A stretch of DNA of 64,000 nt from positions 1,037,764-1,101,763 of the forward strand of contig NC_092583.1 in assembly GCF_037975245.1 (NCBI RefSeq), written 5' to 3'. The notes under the pieces are model-generated. The model was given only the letters and a program-made list of their open reading frames with translations, did no database searches and was not told the DNA's origin. The DNA comes from Apostichopus japonicus (taxonomy: Eukaryota > Echinodermata > Holothuroidea > Aspidochirotida > Stichopodidae). This document shows positions 24,223 through 39,200 of the stretch, piece after piece. The translations under genes and the position numbers were made by a program. The number at the start of each line of letters is the position of its first letter. Position 1 is the stretch's first letter.

Positions 24223-27200
24223 CTAAACGACGACAAACGAAACGGCTGTCAAGTTTGGATCCAGGTTCAAACGGTTTTGTATTGATGATTTTAACGGTCC
24301 AAAATTATAGAAACGTAGTACAGTAATGCTATGAAGTGATCTACTACCTAACTGATCCAATACGCATTATCCAGTAGCTAACTGACCCACTACGCTATTT
24401 CCAGTATTTTACTGATCCACTATGCTATACCCACTACCTCACTAATCCAATACGGATTATCCACTGCCTTACTGATCCAATACACTATATCCAGTAACTA
24501 AGTGATCCAATACACTATATCCACTACCTCTCTGATCCAATACGCATTATCCAGTACCTAACTGATCCACTACGCTATATCCACTACCTCACTGATCCAA
24601 TACGCATTATCCAGGAATTAACTAATCCACTATGCTAAATCTAATACCTAACTGATCCAATATGCTATTTTTTATATACCGATATTTGAGGAGGGCGTTG
24701 TGGTCAAGTGGTTAAGGCAGTGGACTTGTGATCTAAGGATTATAGGTTCGAGCCCTGGCCAGATCATTGCGTTGTGTCCTTGGGCAAGGCGCTTTATCTC
24801 CATTGCCTCTCTTCACCCAGGTGTTTAAATGGGGACCTGCGAGGTAACTTGTAAATATAGTTGCGTGCGCCGATTTGTGGCTGCACCCAAAGGGAAGTCC
24901 CCCGGGGGACACGTGGTTGTGGTGCCCCAGGAGAGATTGATTGAATTGTGTACACTTTGGTGTGTGGGTGTGACAAGTTACCAATGACCAGGGGTTAAGT
25001 TGTTAAGTCATGTGAGGAGGCATTAGCCTCATACAAGACTGTAAACCTTCAACTTTTTTTTATTTTTTTATGCTATATCTACTACTAAACTGATCCACTA
25101 TGCTATATCTACTACCTAACTGATCCACTATGCTACATCCAGTACTTAACTGATCCACTGTGCTATATCCACTATTTAACTGATCCACTACGCTATATCC
25201 AATACTTAACTGATCTACTATGCTACATCGAATGCTTAACTGCTCCACTACGCTTTATCCAAGACCTAACTGATACACTACGCTATATCTGCTACCTAAC
25301 CGATCCACTACGCTATATCTGCTACCTAACCGATCCACTACGCTATATCTGCTACCTACCCGATCCACCACCTAACACACAGTAACAATTAGAGATTACT
25401 GGCAACAATTAAATGCAATAGCAATACCAAACTGGAAATTTATCCAAACTATTGAGTTTCTTCCTTTCTGGAAATGATTTTTCGGTCAAAAAGCTAATAA
25501 ACTGCAATATAATGGGGACTTGAGTATTTCATTATATCAAATATTTCAAATGCATTGACATACAAAGTGATGCATCACCCTCGACCCTGACTTAGCCCCA
25601 TACGTACCTCTAGGGATGTCAGGAAGATTTCTAAATCATTGCTCCACAACATGGTTGGGGTCTTCCTCCTAATGTCAGCCAACTCCTTAGCCTGAATAAG
25701 AAAGAGGCAAATATGAAGTTCTCTTACTTGACATAACTGTGGTTAGTACCATAAGACCAAAAATGAATGCTGTTCCATCAACCCTTTTGAATAAACAACG
25801 ACCGATACATAAAATCCCGCACACTCATTCTTCCCCTTTCTATCAATGTCTCTTCTTCTGAAACATTCAACAGATGCAATCAATACCAAGTACCTCTCCC
25901 CCCCCCACCCTCCGTCCTCTCTTGTCATCATCCTCTCAATCCTCCCTAGACATTCCGCAACACCTGTACTTGAGCAGTCTCATATCTGTTATCGGTCCTA
26001 ACCACTGCTATAATTAAACACCCATCCCAGTTCTTAATCATTATATCATCCCCTCATCAACACCTTTACATCATCAAAGTCCATCCTCCTCCCAACAAAG
26101 AAATATCCAGACTTGCCTGATGAATCCTTTGTCAGGCCCTCCCTTCTGGTTGACCCCCTCCCCTCCCCTCCAGTTCAACCCAGCCCCCCCCTTGGGCCTA
26201 CCCCCCACCCTCCCTCTCTCAGTTCCTGCTTACTCCTCCCCTCATCCTCATACCTTTACAACTCTGTCTCAGTAACTCATCTTCTTTTTTGCGTCAAGCC
26301 CTCCCTTCTGCTAATCCCCCTCCAGTCCAACCCAGCCCCCCTTTGGGCCAGCCCCCTTCCCCCTTTCAGTTCTTGCTTACTCCTCCTCATCATCATACCT
26401 TTACATCTCTCTGTCTCAGTAACACATCTTTCTTTTTTTGTTAAGCCCTCCCTTCTGCTAACCCCCCTCCAGTCCAACCCAGCCCCCCTTCGGGCCTATC
26501 CCTCTCCCCCCTTGCAGTTCCTGCTTACTCCTTCTCATCATTAACCTTTATATCTCTCTTTCTCAGTAACTCTTCTTTCTTTTTTTGTCAGGCCCTCCCT
26601 TCTGGCTGACCCCCCTCCAGTCCAATCCAGCCCCCCTCTGAACCTACCCCCCTTCTCAGTTCCTGCTTACTCCTCCCCTCATCATCACACCTTTACATCT
26701 CTGTCTCAGTAACTCTTCTTTCGTTCTTCGTCAGGCCCTCCCTTCTGACTGACCCCCCTCCAGTCCAATCTAGGACCCCTCTGGGCCTACCCCCCACCCC
26801 TTTCAGTTCCTGCTTACTCCTTCCCTCATCATCATACCTTTATATCTCTCTGCCTCAGTAACTCTTCCTTCTTTTCCTTGGTCAGGCTCCACAAGGCCAT
26901 TCCCAGCAAGTAGTTGAAGTCTGGTCCCGAGCCAGATGAGGATGTAGCGAGACTCTCCACTTCTTCTTCCTCTCCAGCAGGAGGTTCCTCGTCATCTGCG
27001 TCCTTCAGGGTGGCTTCCTTCCAAGCCTTGACGGGGTCCGAGTCGTACCCCTTGTGGACCAGTAGCTTGATCATCTCCTTCTTCGCTTTGTTCTCTGCAG
27101 ATATTTTAAGGTAAAGATGGGACAATCAAAATTCTATATTCACCCTCTATTACAGACTTTCTAATACACAGACAGAACAATTGGTCAGTTCCTCAGAAGA

Positions 27201-30200
27201 AAAAGTAAAAAAATAAAAAAGGGTAAACATAAATACAAAGTTATCAAGGACAAATGGTGTTGAAGGGTCTTTTCACTGTACCCTTTCCTGGACTACGCAC
27301 CTACGACGAGTTTGCCTTCAATCTTTTCCAGGATGAATCTCGCTTGGTTGTTCAGTCGAGAACTCTCGGCCGTGAGTAGACCTTCCAAGTAATCCTTCCT
27401 CTTCTGGTAATGTTTGACCCTCAGATCGAAAAACTCTCGGAAGATTTCCTCGACGCTATCGTACCGTTTGATACATCCAGCGGAATCGTACAGGACCTTG
27501 ACAGAGACAAACACATCGGCATAAAAAAAACCCAGAGATTGACATTAAAGGTTGATTGTCTCATCTACCACAGGGGTGGGCACGAAAATAACCTTTTGAG
27601 CCGATTTGAGGTATTTGCAGCCCATCCGAGGGGCTTCATCCATTCAGGATGTTCTTACTACGATGGCAAATATAGAACTCATAGATTATATCAACCTTCT
27701 ACTTGCACTTTACCCATCTGTAATGCTAGGTTTTACCGTCATAAGTAAGTCATTTGTGTAAATTACCCCAAAGTAAACATTTTCAATATTCCGAGCAATG
27801 TTTCGGGTAAGGTATAGAGGGTCGACTTTAACAGGGTATTGAAACAACCTTCCCAATGAATACTCCTAAAGATTATAAAGAATGAGTATTAAGCACAGCA
27901 TTGATTCTTTACTGGAAACATTCAAGAGCATGGTCATGTTCCATTTTATTACAAAATGACTGCCATGGGAGGGGGGGGGGAATGCACTTATAAATGTAAA
28001 TATTTTGTGAGCTGCAAATTTAATTAACTGAGAAACTTCAGTCAGGATTTTGCTTCATTTTATATGTACGACTCAATCCTTTTGAAAACTGTACCCCTCC
28101 TACAGATTGCAGACAGGGGTCAAAGTTCAACTATATTGTGGATTTCTTACCATCTGGTTTGCCTGAGAAATTGTGGTCTGAAGTTTGAACACTTTATGTA
28201 GGCCATCGGCTTCGGCTTTCAGCAGTTTCTCTGGCGCCATCTGGATCACAAATTTAACGGTTGTGTCCGTATGATACTCTTTGTAGTCCCTGCAAGCCGA
28301 TACAAAAAAAAATTAATAAAAAAACGGGAATCAATTTTCTTATCTTTCATCGGCTGCACACTCACTGGCCGAACGTGACCTTTCTCGACTCGGCAGTTGT
28401 AAAACGGAGAGTCATGAATTACCGACAGTATTTGTGGGTGCTTAAAGACTTCAATCGGTCAAGAAATTGCCACATTTGAGTACGTCGGCTTCAGTTTGGA
28501 AGACCAACATGCAGAGTTCTCCCCGACTGCAGTCGACAACGTGCGATGATTTGAGACTATGAATATATAGTTTCACCAAATGTTACTAATCACGTGGAAA
28601 TAGTATTGGTTTGTGACATAAACGAGCAGTCTGTTTTTATTTCTTTAACCAATAAGGGGGGCACAAACAGTCTCGGTGGTTTGGTTAACAAGTTTACAAC
28701 ACAGTTATGATTATAAATTCAACTCCTGAGAAGGCCTTACAAAGCTTTCGCACCGTTTGCACACTCGTGGGAAATTTTTGAAAAATGATTTGCTGGAGGC
28801 CAAAAAAAAACCAGCGGTAGTCAAACAGAAATCGGATGCAGTAATGGCAATACTTTGAACTATTCCTTAACATTTTGAGAAGAAGATTTGGATCATAAAT
28901 TTTATGAACATTTTCAGTCCTCGCTGAATGTTACCGTGTAAGTGTAAAACACAGATGTTCAGACAAGAAAGACCCAGTTCCACTTTCAAAAGTTGGCAAG
29001 TCAAGATTAGAACACAGTTACCACTAAGTCACCTGATGACAAAGCCATCCATGAATCCACTTTCTGGAGGCCATTACAAAACGAGAGAAACAATGATAAA
29101 ACCGATTCATTTTGCGGATTATTGCTCACCAAGTCTAAAATTCTAGTCTCCACTAAAAGATATGAATTTCTCATATATAGGTCTGTATTTATCAATACCA
29201 CGTTGCGAATACAGAAATCTACACACAAGGAGTCTTGATAACATGGCTCAGAGAGCCCCCCACCCTGCCCCACCCCCTCCCACATACTATGAAAGGAACA
29301 GAATTTGGTTCGTTTCTACTAAACACCCAAATTATTTCATCGTCGGCAGATGTTACGCGACTCACAGTATAAGGGGCGGGGTCTTGTCGGTCCCGTGCAG
29401 CATCGGTTCCAGGACCTGTTCCTTGTAGGTCTGGGTCCAGCATCGGATTGGGAGCTCCGTAATCTCAATTTTGTTGTCTTCGACCACCGCCACTTCACCA
29501 CTCACCACGAATCGGTTCGGCTCGATCTCCTCTATGGTTCCTTTGAAGCCTTTATAAGATGGAATCTTGACGATGTTTTAAGAAGAAGAACGAAAAAAAA
29601 GTTATAACATCGTCAGGGAGACAGAATGAGTTCTCTTTTGAAAAGGAGATGAAGATTGGACAGTTATTTTCATCTCACTTGACAGCGATGCTTGTGATCA
29701 AACCCCCCCCCCCGCCTCCTCCCCCCAACAGCAAAGAAATATTATTTCACTTGGCACATATCCTGGTTCTTAAAGTTCATGTCTTGAGGCTGCCAATTTA
29801 ACACTGGACTATCCCTTTAAAGCAAAATAGGTTCCAAATGAAGTCAGAACTATTTTATAAGTCGTTTAAGCAAGTTGTTCACCATAACCATAATCTTCAT
29901 CACATCTTTATCACAGTAGGAGTTGCTTCTCAATTTAATAATGGCTGCTACCCCAATCCATCTTAAATTTATGTACCACTTCTGATTTAACTATTAAAGA
30001 GAAACAACACTCTTTATCTTTGGAACCGTAATAGCTCTGAAAATGTTACATGCACACCAGCTCTTCTTTTACTGTTGGTCTATCACACATCAACACTTTA
30101 ATTTGTATAAGTGATGACAAACGCTGGCCAAGAAAACGGGAGAATATCAGGCACAGGACGGTGAAAAAAAAAACCATATTTTTATACCAGTGGTTGTAGG

Positions 30201-33200
30201 GGGTGCTCACCATAGGTAACAATTCTTCTCCTTGTAACATCCTCTTGAGGTTATTAACGATATCCCTGGTGCTGTAATTGGGTATCTTGGTGCTCCAGCC
30301 CGTTCCGATACCCTCGCTACCATTGACCAGTACCATGGGGATGATGGGACAGTACCATAGAGGCTCCACCTTCTGGTTATCGTCGTACTGGTAGGACAGG
30401 AGGTTGTCGTCGTTGTGGTTGAATAGAAGACGGGTCAGGGGACTGGAGGTCGAGAGAAGAAAGAATTAATTTAATGAGACTTGACTCAAAAGTACTCTAA
30501 AAGTAGAGAAAAATGCTTGAAATATGTGACAACACCCTCCACAAACCCAAAAGGTTGCTATCGTTCATAAGCAAGCTAGTCAAAAGACTTGAATAAAGTT
30601 CGGACGGAAAATCCAACTTTACACATTTACAAAAGAAAAAAGGTTATAGCCCGGACCTTCAATTAACGACAGTGACAGAAACAACTTGGAGAAGTTTAAA
30701 GTAACCGATGAGAAGACATTTATAAGTCTTGCAAGGAAGTCTTGGTGAACCTACCTAGTCAGGGAAGTCTTGGTCAACCTAACCTTATTAAGGAAGTCTT
30801 GGTCAACCTAACCTTATCAGGGAAGTCTTGGTCAACCTAACCTTATAAGGGAAGTCTTGGTTAACTTATATCAATTGCATACAATCTCAAAGTTTGAAGA
30901 ATAGGACTTATTTAATTTTAGCATACCGCTATGTTCTGATTGCTCTCTATACACAGTAGGCATCAAAACCACCCTTACCTCAAAGTGGTGAAGATATAAC
31001 GGGGACTGGCAGCATCCTTTCCCCCGTGGAGTCTGGTACCAAACTGACCGATGGGTTGGAGGAGGTTCACGTTATTACTGCCGACAAAATTCTGGGCCAA
31101 ATTGATAATGGTTCCCATGAGAGATGCCTATTGGAGCAAAGAAGAACATAAGGGCGAGTGAATTGGATACCTCATGTGTGTGTAGGAACTGTACACCTTA
31201 TGTGTGTGTAGGAACTGTATACCTCACATGTGTGTAGGAACTGTATACCTTACGTGTGTGTAGGAACTGTATACCTCATGTGTGTAGGAACTGTATACCT
31301 CACGTGTGTGTAGGAACTGTATACCTCATGTGTGTGTAGGAACTGTATACCTCATGTGTGTAGGAAATGTATACATCACGTGTGTGTAGGAACTGTATAC
31401 CTCACATGTGTGTAGGAACTGTATACCTCATGTGTGTAGGAAATGTATACATCACGTGTGTGTAGGAACTGTATACCTCACGTGTGTGTAGGAACTGTGT
31501 GTATGGTAGAAAAGTATACCTCATGTATGTGGTAGACAAGTTTATATCATGTGTGTGTAGGAACTGTATACCTCATATATGTATGGTAGAAACTGTATAC
31601 TTCATGCGTGTAGGAACTGTATACCTCATGTGTGTATGGCAGTAACGTATACCTCGTGTTTGTGGTAGAGAAGTATACCTCGCATGCATGAGTGGTAGAA
31701 ACGTATACCTCGTATGAGTGGTAGAAACCTATACCTCGAGTGAGTGATAGAAGCGAATACACATTATATCACGATGGAAATTACCAAATCCCAACGACCT
31801 AAGTGTTTAGAATCTTTGATGTTTATTGGCTAGACGGATAGTAAGCTGTCTCAAGTCCTGTTAAAGCAGTTCATCATCTTTGTTTTCTTATCGATTGTAA
31901 TTTTTACCTCTCCGTGATGGTAGGCAGACATTTCCGCGACGGCACCAGCCATTTGAGCGACTTTAATCTCTTTCTTCTCGTACTTTTTGAACGCTGTGAA
32001 CAGAACCTTCCTTTGGCCTGGTTTCAAGCCTACCATAGCAAAAAAGGGTGAAAACAATATAATTGAGTTAAATGGAGAAGAAAAGGAACACGAAACATCA
32101 AAAGTATAACAAGAAATATTGCTACTTTTGTTAAACATGAAACTGATAAGTAATTGTAAGGTTCAGTTTACACTTTTTGGAAGTCTTTATATAATGTTAT
32201 GTCTTTGGAAGTCATCGCAAGGTAAAAATCTTTTGGAAGTCTTTTCATGATGTAATGTCTCGGCCAAGTTTACACACGTCAAATTACGTTCCTTGAGTAC
32301 AGCCTATATTCTAGTTTGATACTGCCAAATAATTGGATTGGTTTCAATCTTCATTCTCTGATGACATTTATTTTTATGATACAAATTTGCAAGGATGTTT
32401 ATACACCCCTTTGCTTCCGATGGATGGGTCCAAACTCTTCCGCCCACAGAAGATACGTAGAGCTGTAATAACAGGACATACCATCTACTGCAGAGGGGAT
32501 AGATCGTTCGTTGTCTGCATTTGAAAAGAGGACCAGTTCCTTGTTGATGAAATCGTTGAAAGTGACTCTCTTGGTATCCTTGCTGTAGAGGTAGATCTGT
32601 ATCAAACGAAGAAAAAACAGACATTTTCAAACCAAAATATCATGCTGGATTTAAGAAAGCATGAAGCAACTGTTAAAACAGAAATCCCCACCAAGTTTAA
32701 TTCTCTAGAAATGAAGGTGGCAAAATGTCTACTCTCAGATATATTCTGCCTTGTTGTGGGCATACGTTTGAATTATGCCGAGCAAATAAATATATATAAC
32801 CTAAGTTATTGAAACAGAAGCAAACCGAACATAACCATTAACCTCATATCACTGGGACGTCGAAGCGGACATCTTGCAGAAAACTGCGAAGAAAAATTTG
32901 CCAAGGCCAAAACTGAAAGTTGTAAAATTTTCAATTCTTTTCTTTAGTTACTGAGTCCTGTCTTATGAGTGTGATAGAGATGTTGCTACTTCCATACAGT
33001 ATGTTATTGCAAGCTGGAGATAAAATATTATGATTGTGTTTTCAAGGATGAGCCTGGGGTAAAAAAAGAATCACGGAACTTTTCAAAAAGTGCGGTATAG
33101 GTTCCAGTTTGCGTATGCTACAGTGTGTTAGGATAATAGTTTTTGTCCCCGAGGTAGAAAAGAAATCACGGATATTCCGCGAATTCGCGGAAAAAGCTCA

Positions 33201-36200
33201 TGCCTGTGTTTTGCAGAAGACGTTCATCCTACATATCTCAGTGTAAGTAATAGTGTAGAGGTGATGTTTTGAAATTTGCTTACATCGCTGAGGCCATGCT
33301 CCTTCCGTCTCTTTCTTTCCTCCAACCAGCTGGTCAGCCATTCCTTACGATCCTCGACCTTCTTCTTGGCAAAGGCCTGACGGGGGCAAACGCCAAAAAA
33401 AAAAAACACAGCGGGGGTGAAATAATGAGTCCATAATTTTATGATATTATAGACGATGATATCACAAGAAGTCACAAGCTTTTGTGAAAAAGAAATTGTG
33501 AAAATTTTATACTGGACCTTCTGACTTACTGACTACCATGAAAACATATTGCATAATGAGAATACCTTTATTTTTGAAAAGTTTCTGAACGAAACTCTTA
33601 TCACCCAAATTGAACGCAATTTTATTAAAATTATTTAAGGAAATGAAGGATACCCATTTCTTCAGGAAATTCTTTTTATTATCACTAAAAGACCTTTCTC
33701 ATGGAACATGGGATGAAATTAATACACAAAGGTAGCAACAATATAAGAACATTCCATTTTTTTCCCCCCATTATTTTGTCATTTTACCCCTTTTCCATGA
33801 GGTTCGCATGCTGGGAAGCAGAATTTAAAACATCCATGCCTTTTCTGCGACCATGGGAACCTGATATATCTCATAGTTTGATGTTGAGGAGTTAAAACAG
33901 GCTTTGTATTTGAACAACCAAGTTGCCATAAGGAGTCTAACCCTTCCCTACCCTTCTCTTACCCCCCACCCCCCCAAATTTCCATGGCCCCCCTCAGGAT
34001 ACGACAGACTGTCCAGGAGCCTTACCAGTTCAATAGCGGCATCATCGTCCGGTCCCAAGTAATCAAAGAGAATACGATGTCTTTCCATGTCAGAGAAGTA
34101 ATCTTTAGCCTCCTTCATCGTGGAGGTACCCAAACCTGAAATATGAGGGAGGGGGAAAAAATTGATCAAATCTAAAGACATTTATTGGTCATTCTGGGAG
34201 GACAGGCCGTCAACATAATCTCTGCAAAGCAGCAAGATATTAGATACAAGATATTAGAGAGGGAGAGAGTATTAGAGAGAGAGAGTTGCCTTCAAATTGT
34301 TCTAACAAATACAGTCTGTTTTGTCATTGCAGAAATACTGTTAAGTAGTACTGGTTGCATAACATATGGTCATGGGCCTTGCATGCATAGGGGGGGGGGG
34401 GGGGATGGGAGGGGGAGGTTTGAGCTTGACAGGGACATATCAAGCAACAGTTACGGTACACTAACACATCTGACACCTTTAGATATGTAAGGATACCATC
34501 CAAAATACAGTTAGCAAGCCATAATTTATATTAACTACAATGACAGCAAAAAAATAAATAAAAATATCATCAATAAATCAATAAAATGACCCACAGACTA
34601 TGGATGGAACAAACCTTTTTTTCAAAACAAGAGCTGTTGACTTCAAAAAGTTTGATATGAATTCCTAAAAAGGGTCAAAATTTCAAACCTTTGTAATACT
34701 TTATCTTCCAGAGTTTCCAGTTCTCGGTTTCTCTCATCCACTCCTCAAACTCGGGGATGGAATAAAACGATAGACTGTCCTTCTGCTTTGTAACCTTAGA
34801 AAATGGAGGGAGAGGAGGAAAAAAAATAAAACAACGAAATTAACTCGAATATGTAAAAGTAAGTTGGCGTGCATTTCGATACTAGCAGAATCTTCTTAAA
34901 GGCTAAATGACAAGTAACAGTAACAGAAGGGACAAAACCACGCACAGAATACAGACAGGTTAATGAGCATGGTGAACACAAAGAGATAGATGTAAGGGGA
35001 TTAGTAGACAGTTTTATTTTATTTTGAAATTAACTGGAGACGGAAGGCTAAGAATAACCTTACAGCAGACCCCTACGACTGTTTCCTACAAACTTCTGAC
35101 CTACAAATTTCATTCAAATGAAGAAGAAAAAAATAATCTCATAAAAGTGACATACCAATATCTAACATACAAATTTCATACAAATGAAAAATGAAAAAAA
35201 AAAAAAAAACTCATACAAGTGACATACCAATTTCTGACATGGCAATAATTGCAATCAATGACATTCTACCAAGCCCTCCCTGGACATTGAATTCTGACTC
35301 CACCATCTGACCTACCTTTACGATGGGAGTGATGAACTGTTCTACAAAGTTGTGTTTGAGTAGATTAGGCCAGTTGTACTGGATGAAGTTGATCAGTAAT
35401 CCCTTGATATGTGATCCGTCCTGATCCTGATCCGTCATGATCATCACTTTACCGTACCGTAGGGTCTTCAGCGTCTCCGCCGTCTCGTACTTGTTCTTGT
35501 ACTGGAGGCCGATGATCTTGATCACGTTGTTAATCTCCGCATTTTCCATGATCTACGGGCGGTGACGGATCGATTGTAAAAATTTATATATTTTCATCGT
35601 CAAAAGTGTAGAAAAATATTACAAGACGATTGAGATTATCAACAGACAGGGCTGGACACAATCCTGTTCCAGCCTTTAGGCTCCCACCAGATTGCAATGC
35701 CCATGCGGTCTACCGACATTCCCCACCCCACCCCCCACATGCAATACAACAACACCTAAGGAACACACTATATAACATCTAAACATGCTAAACTTACAAT
35801 TCCATCATCAAACATTGGAGATTGTGGTAATCACATCACAACAAAAATATTGCAACCTTGTGGGGCTTTTGCTCTTTAATACTAATGGTTATTATTCTAT
35901 GTCACTTTTTCTTGCTTATGATTTGCATATATACTGTAAACATAGGAAAGGTTCATTTCAAACAGAAATGGAGGTGGAATTATTTGGAATAACCTGACAA
36001 CTGCTTTCAAATATATTTTATTGACATTTTATAATTAGTGGTTGCTGTGAAGATGATATATATGAACTGCATACCTGTTTGTGGGAAGCCTCCCGGACAT
36101 TCAGAACTTTGCCCCTCAGTGGGAACACCCCGTACCTGTCCCGGCCGATCACGCCGAGACCGCTCACGGCCAACGATTTGGCCGAGTCCCCCTCTGTCAG

Positions 36201-39200
36201 GATGAGGGTGCAGTCCTTGGAGAAGCGGGTTCCTGCGTCGTTGGCGTCATCCAGCTTGGGAATCCCCTTCAGTTTGGAATGTTTAGACGAGTGGCACTTC
36301 TTTTGAAGTTCGGTCTAATTATATGAGACGAGGAAGGAAAGAAAGACTGAAGACAATAGCCACGGTTTGCATAACTAATTACCGATAACTAACATGAGTA
36401 CTGAAACTGTCGTTACAAGTTAAATAAGGTGTGGGGTCGGGGGATGGTAGTAGATTATCTAAAGTCACAGCTGATGAATCATGGAAGACACTTGCATAGA
36501 AGAATGAGGCCAAGTTCCTGAGAATATGAAAGAATAATGCTGTCCAGGCGTAAAATGCTCGTGTCTGATTCATTGAGGCAACATGACAACTAGCAATGTA
36601 CTGTACACGCTTTAATGTATTCATATTTGAAGACAAATGGACAGACAGACAATTGCAGCACCAACAATCAGGCAGACCAGTTTATTCCCGCTCACTGCTT
36701 TATTGCTGCTTCCAAGCATAAAACTACTTGTGGAGTTTTGAGACTATTTGAGATCCCTGAATAAGTTTGATGTTGAAGATTGAATGCAATCATTTCGTGG
36801 GCCCCTTCATCAACTCGATTGAAGGGGTAGAGCGTTTGGGTGATCGAGGGCAGCACAGAGATAGAGGCATCGATGGCAAATAAATAATACATGCCTTGAA
36901 TTGCAAGATTTTAGCCACTAGGTGAAAAAAAGAAGAAGCTAGTGCTTGAAAAGTTTACTGGCCTAAATCAAGTTTTCAGTGGTATTTTCCTGAATTATAA
37001 AACACACACATCAGTAACTATGCAGGCTTTTGAGTTCTGATAGCAGCCTCAACAAATTTGCTGATAATAAGCGGTAACACTGGGCTTATGTTATAAGAAT
37101 CGTCCTGATTCAACAGACTAAAAACATGTACATGTCTGTGCTAAATATATCTCACCCTACCTGTTGCTTGAATTTCATCCACGTTGTGACGCTTTCAACA
37201 ATACCGACGCTGGTTACCTGTGAAAGAGAGGCAATGAGAGAATAATGGACTAGGATTCTAGAAACTAAAATTCAAAATAATATAAAAATAACAATAATTA
37301 AATTAAATTAAAAAAATATGAAAAAGAAAAGAAGAGATGATATAAAGAATGAAACATAAATTTTGGGATATGAGAGCAATGTGAAGTACTTAGATGCAGC
37401 AAATAAAATGAGGGCCTTCAGTTTTCATTCGCTACTTCAGAATGTTGGTGTTCAGGTCAATTTGCTGTAAACTCACCAAACAAACAGTAAGGAGCCAGGT
37501 ATTATTATTAACAAACAATATTTTCATTATTCGAAGGAACAATTTTTGCTAAATTTGAAGGAACAACATTTTGAAAAATTTGAAGGACTAATGGTTTGGG
37601 TAATTGAAAGAACAATAGTTTGTTTTTTTGGAAGGAACAATACAAGAACTCAAAATTGTTCATAATTTCAAATTATTTGTGACATAATTTATTGACTGTC
37701 TAGTGCCTTATACGGACGGAACAGTACCTGTGCCAGAAATAGCTAAAAAAAAACTTAGTATTAAACTGTCACCAGATCTCCTGGTCAGAGGAACTCAAAA
37801 TTTCTAAGACCAATATTTCCAATCCATCAATTTGGTCAATCTTTTCATGAGCAGTTTCACTTACAGCTTTCAGAAATTTGTCGCTGAGGGGAGCCGTCGA
37901 TCCAAACTTCTTGGCTTGGAGCGTCATGTTCTCCTTGGTCTGCGAGTCAAAGGTCGGGTTTTCGACCAGACAATTCACAAAGAGCCAGACGTGGTTTTTC
38001 AGCTGAAGGGGCAATTGAAGAAAAAATTTTAAAATTTAAAACAGTTTAATGCAAAGGCTTTTCGCTTCTTATTCTTTCGTTCTTAATGGCAACTTTTGAT
38101 ACAGAGAGGTTCTTCACCCATGAAATAAAGTCAACTCTCTCTGGTTGAGACTGTTATTACTACCTAATAAATGTTGTTGGGACCTCACTGCTTCTGCCAC
38201 CACCCCCTTTGCCCCAATATTCCCACACCCCCCAACACACTTTCCAGCACAAATTAAGACTCACTGTACAAGTTCGCACTCATGTATTCAACACATTTAG
38301 ATGATCGTATTTTACCTGAAATGGTTTGATGTTGACACCACCTTTATTCTTCCGCTTGACAATGTCCATCAGCTTTCCCACCACCTGGTCGCTGATGTAA
38401 TCAACATGGCGGCCACCCTGGAAAGTGATGGAAAAATGAAAATGTTATGGCAGGAATCAAGGGTTTGATTTGACATCAAAAGATCACGTCGAGATGCAGT
38501 ATAAACACAGACGACATTATCAAACAAATCACAATTTTCTGCATTTTCATGGAAATTAATGTTTGCGATATTTCGTCAAAAATACCAGACTCTATCTCCA
38601 CTATTTTTTTTTTCAGGTTCATGCATTGTCTCTACAATTGTAAATTAACTTCACAAGAAAACTTTTGTAAAAAAAAATTGTGTGAAAAAGGTTTGTAATT
38701 AAACAAACGGGAGAATGAAAAAAAAAAAAAGGCCCAAAAATTATGCAAAGTCATTGAAATTTGGGACTGGTGCAAGCAACCCTGAATTGTTGTACTACAA
38801 TGTTTTTCTTCATTTTGGAAACATTGATGCTGTAAATAAAGTAAACAGCTTGCAGCTTCCAAATGTGGTGACAAGTTAGCATCATTCAAAACACTCTCCA
38901 TAGTTACAATTAATGATAGATAGATAGATAGATATATAGATATTTATTCAGCCACTGATCATAGAAATACAATGGAAATTGGGTTAAAAACAAGAGCTCA
39001 AAAGTCAAAACGAGTACAAACTAAAACAGATTCAAAATATAAATGGATACCAGGATGAAAATGTTGCTGAGACATGAAACACACAGGGTTAAAAATACGT
39101 CATAAACCCGAAAATTGGTATTTATACAGATTAATAAAATCAAGATTACGAAAGATTGCACAATAAATGGCACAAACAGCAAGCTAAGGACGTAGCGTAC

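Noticed and set aside
26113-26544. Pro/Leu-rich 143-codon ORF on the plus strand
   Set aside because: It is a translation of the antisense of a 146-bp tandem array in TOP2 intron 24, with no domain.
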